A stretch of 64,000 bases of DNA, from positions 11,348,001-11,412,000 of the forward strand of contig NC_079879.1 in the NCBI RefSeq assembly GCF_029227915.1. Direction: 5' to 3'. Shown here piece by piece: positions 63,878-64,000 of this stretch. Position 1 is the stretch's first letter. Each line of letters opens with the position of its first letter. The stretch is from Hydractinia symbiolongicarpus. Its lineage: Eukaryota; Cnidaria; Hydrozoa; Anthoathecata; Hydractiniidae. A program made the position numbers and the translations under genes. The notes beneath the pieces were generated by a model. That model made no database searches. It was not told the DNA's origin and saw only the letters and a list, made by a program, of their open reading frames with translations.

Positions 63878-64000
63878 AACATGTTCAACATTGCGTACAG
63901 AGGCCATAATGCGCGTGTTTTTATTGCTTATGGTGTTTATTCATTTGCTCGTGCTGCGCATGTGCGGGAATTACTGAACACCTCGATGACACAGATAAAC

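Larger units (their letters stand above)
43779..64000 (-). repeat. Tandem SL-like RNA gene array with higher-order structure (continues off window)
   Basis: At least 20.2 kb of tandem units, each with one 113-nt putative SL RNA gene on the minus strand and a spacer. Start-to-start distances are 743, 1062, 706, 1062, 706, 1062, 743, 743, 1062, 706, 1062, 706, 743, 743, 1062, 706, 743, 743, 1062, 743, 1062, 743 and 706 bp (one 1062 is 1061 because of a deletion in copy 6). The 706 class lacks 37 bp present in the 743 class. The 1062 class has a diverged, 319-bp longer spacer. About 70 bp immediately 5' of every gene is shared by all spacer classes, which suggests a selected proximal promoter. 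The array starts inside a long-class spacer at 43779 and is cut by the window end inside another. Confidence 0.93.

Noticed and set aside
44250-63907. Recurring 60-85 residue minus-strand ORFs (beginning MASVRNVEQV, MNASVLRGHR or MRRYCADIVD) in the array
   Set aside because: Their sequence contains the putative SL exon, donor and Sm site or plain spacer. They have no known domain, and homologous units carry stops or frameshifts (near 48650, 54829 and 58083). The identity comes from repeat homogenisation.
43779-64000. 5S rRNA, U1, U2, U4 or U6 genes within the array
   Set aside because: None of their diagnostic sequences was recognised. The U1-like ACATACCTT on the plus strand is simply the complement of the AAG/GTATGT splice donor.
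43779-64000. CRISPR-like array
   Set aside because: Units are 700-1060 bp with a gene-like RNA in each and eukaryotic splice signals; there are no short direct repeats with unique spacers.

Overview
This is a gene-sparse, AT-rich, intron-rich metazoan window. It looks like a cnidarian and most likely a hydrozoan: a spliced-leader-like RNA array fills its last 20 kb, the leader-like exon resembles the Hydra leader as I remember it, and the protein genes (CYB5R4, MIX23, a trypsin-collagen fusion, JmjC proteins) are animal genes with many short phased exons. No species is assigned.

Layout. 1-3859: no gene recognised, a short minisatellite and a MITE. 3860-7945 (+): 3' part of a gene for a secreted multidomain protein with a trypsin-like protease, 17 collagen triplets, a coiled coil and a fibrinogen-like C-terminus. 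Its 5' exons were not found. About 10291-28034 (-): CYB5R4 (Ncb5or), a cytochrome b5 / CS / cytochrome b5 reductase fusion. Fourteen exons were resolved; its introns hold a dead pogo/Tigger-like transposase, two non-LTR reverse transcriptase relics, a MITE, a long TA microsatellite and a perfect 30-bp-arm palindrome. 28994-31928 (-) and 32733-35213 (-): two tandem paralogues for a membrane-anchored JmjC/cupin_8 Fe(II)/2-oxoglutarate oxygenase, with five coding exons of identical length in both genes. 40056-42841 (+): MIX23 (CCDC58), complete in five exons, with a tRNA-derived SINE in intron 1. 43097-43522: a short element with perfect 25-bp terminal inverted repeats.

43779-64000 (running off the window): a tandem array, all on the minus strand, of 24 copies of a short RNA gene that I interpret as spliced-leader (SL) RNA. 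Each copy has a leader-like exon ending in AAG, a GTATGT splice donor, an Sm-like T-rich site about 35 nt downstream, and a 6-bp hairpin directly after it. Copies are spaced 706, 743 or 1062 bp apart and form higher-order repeats, including two consecutive 3254-bp blocks. Several leader-exon variants coexist. The small ORFs recurring through the array are by-products of repeat identity, not protein genes.

The protein genes are functionally unrelated to each other as far as the sequence shows. The SL array is the main novelty, followed by the protease-collagen-fibrinogen-like fusion and the JmjC tandem pair. All exon boundaries were placed by hand from splice sites, phase and remembered family similarity; no database search was run.
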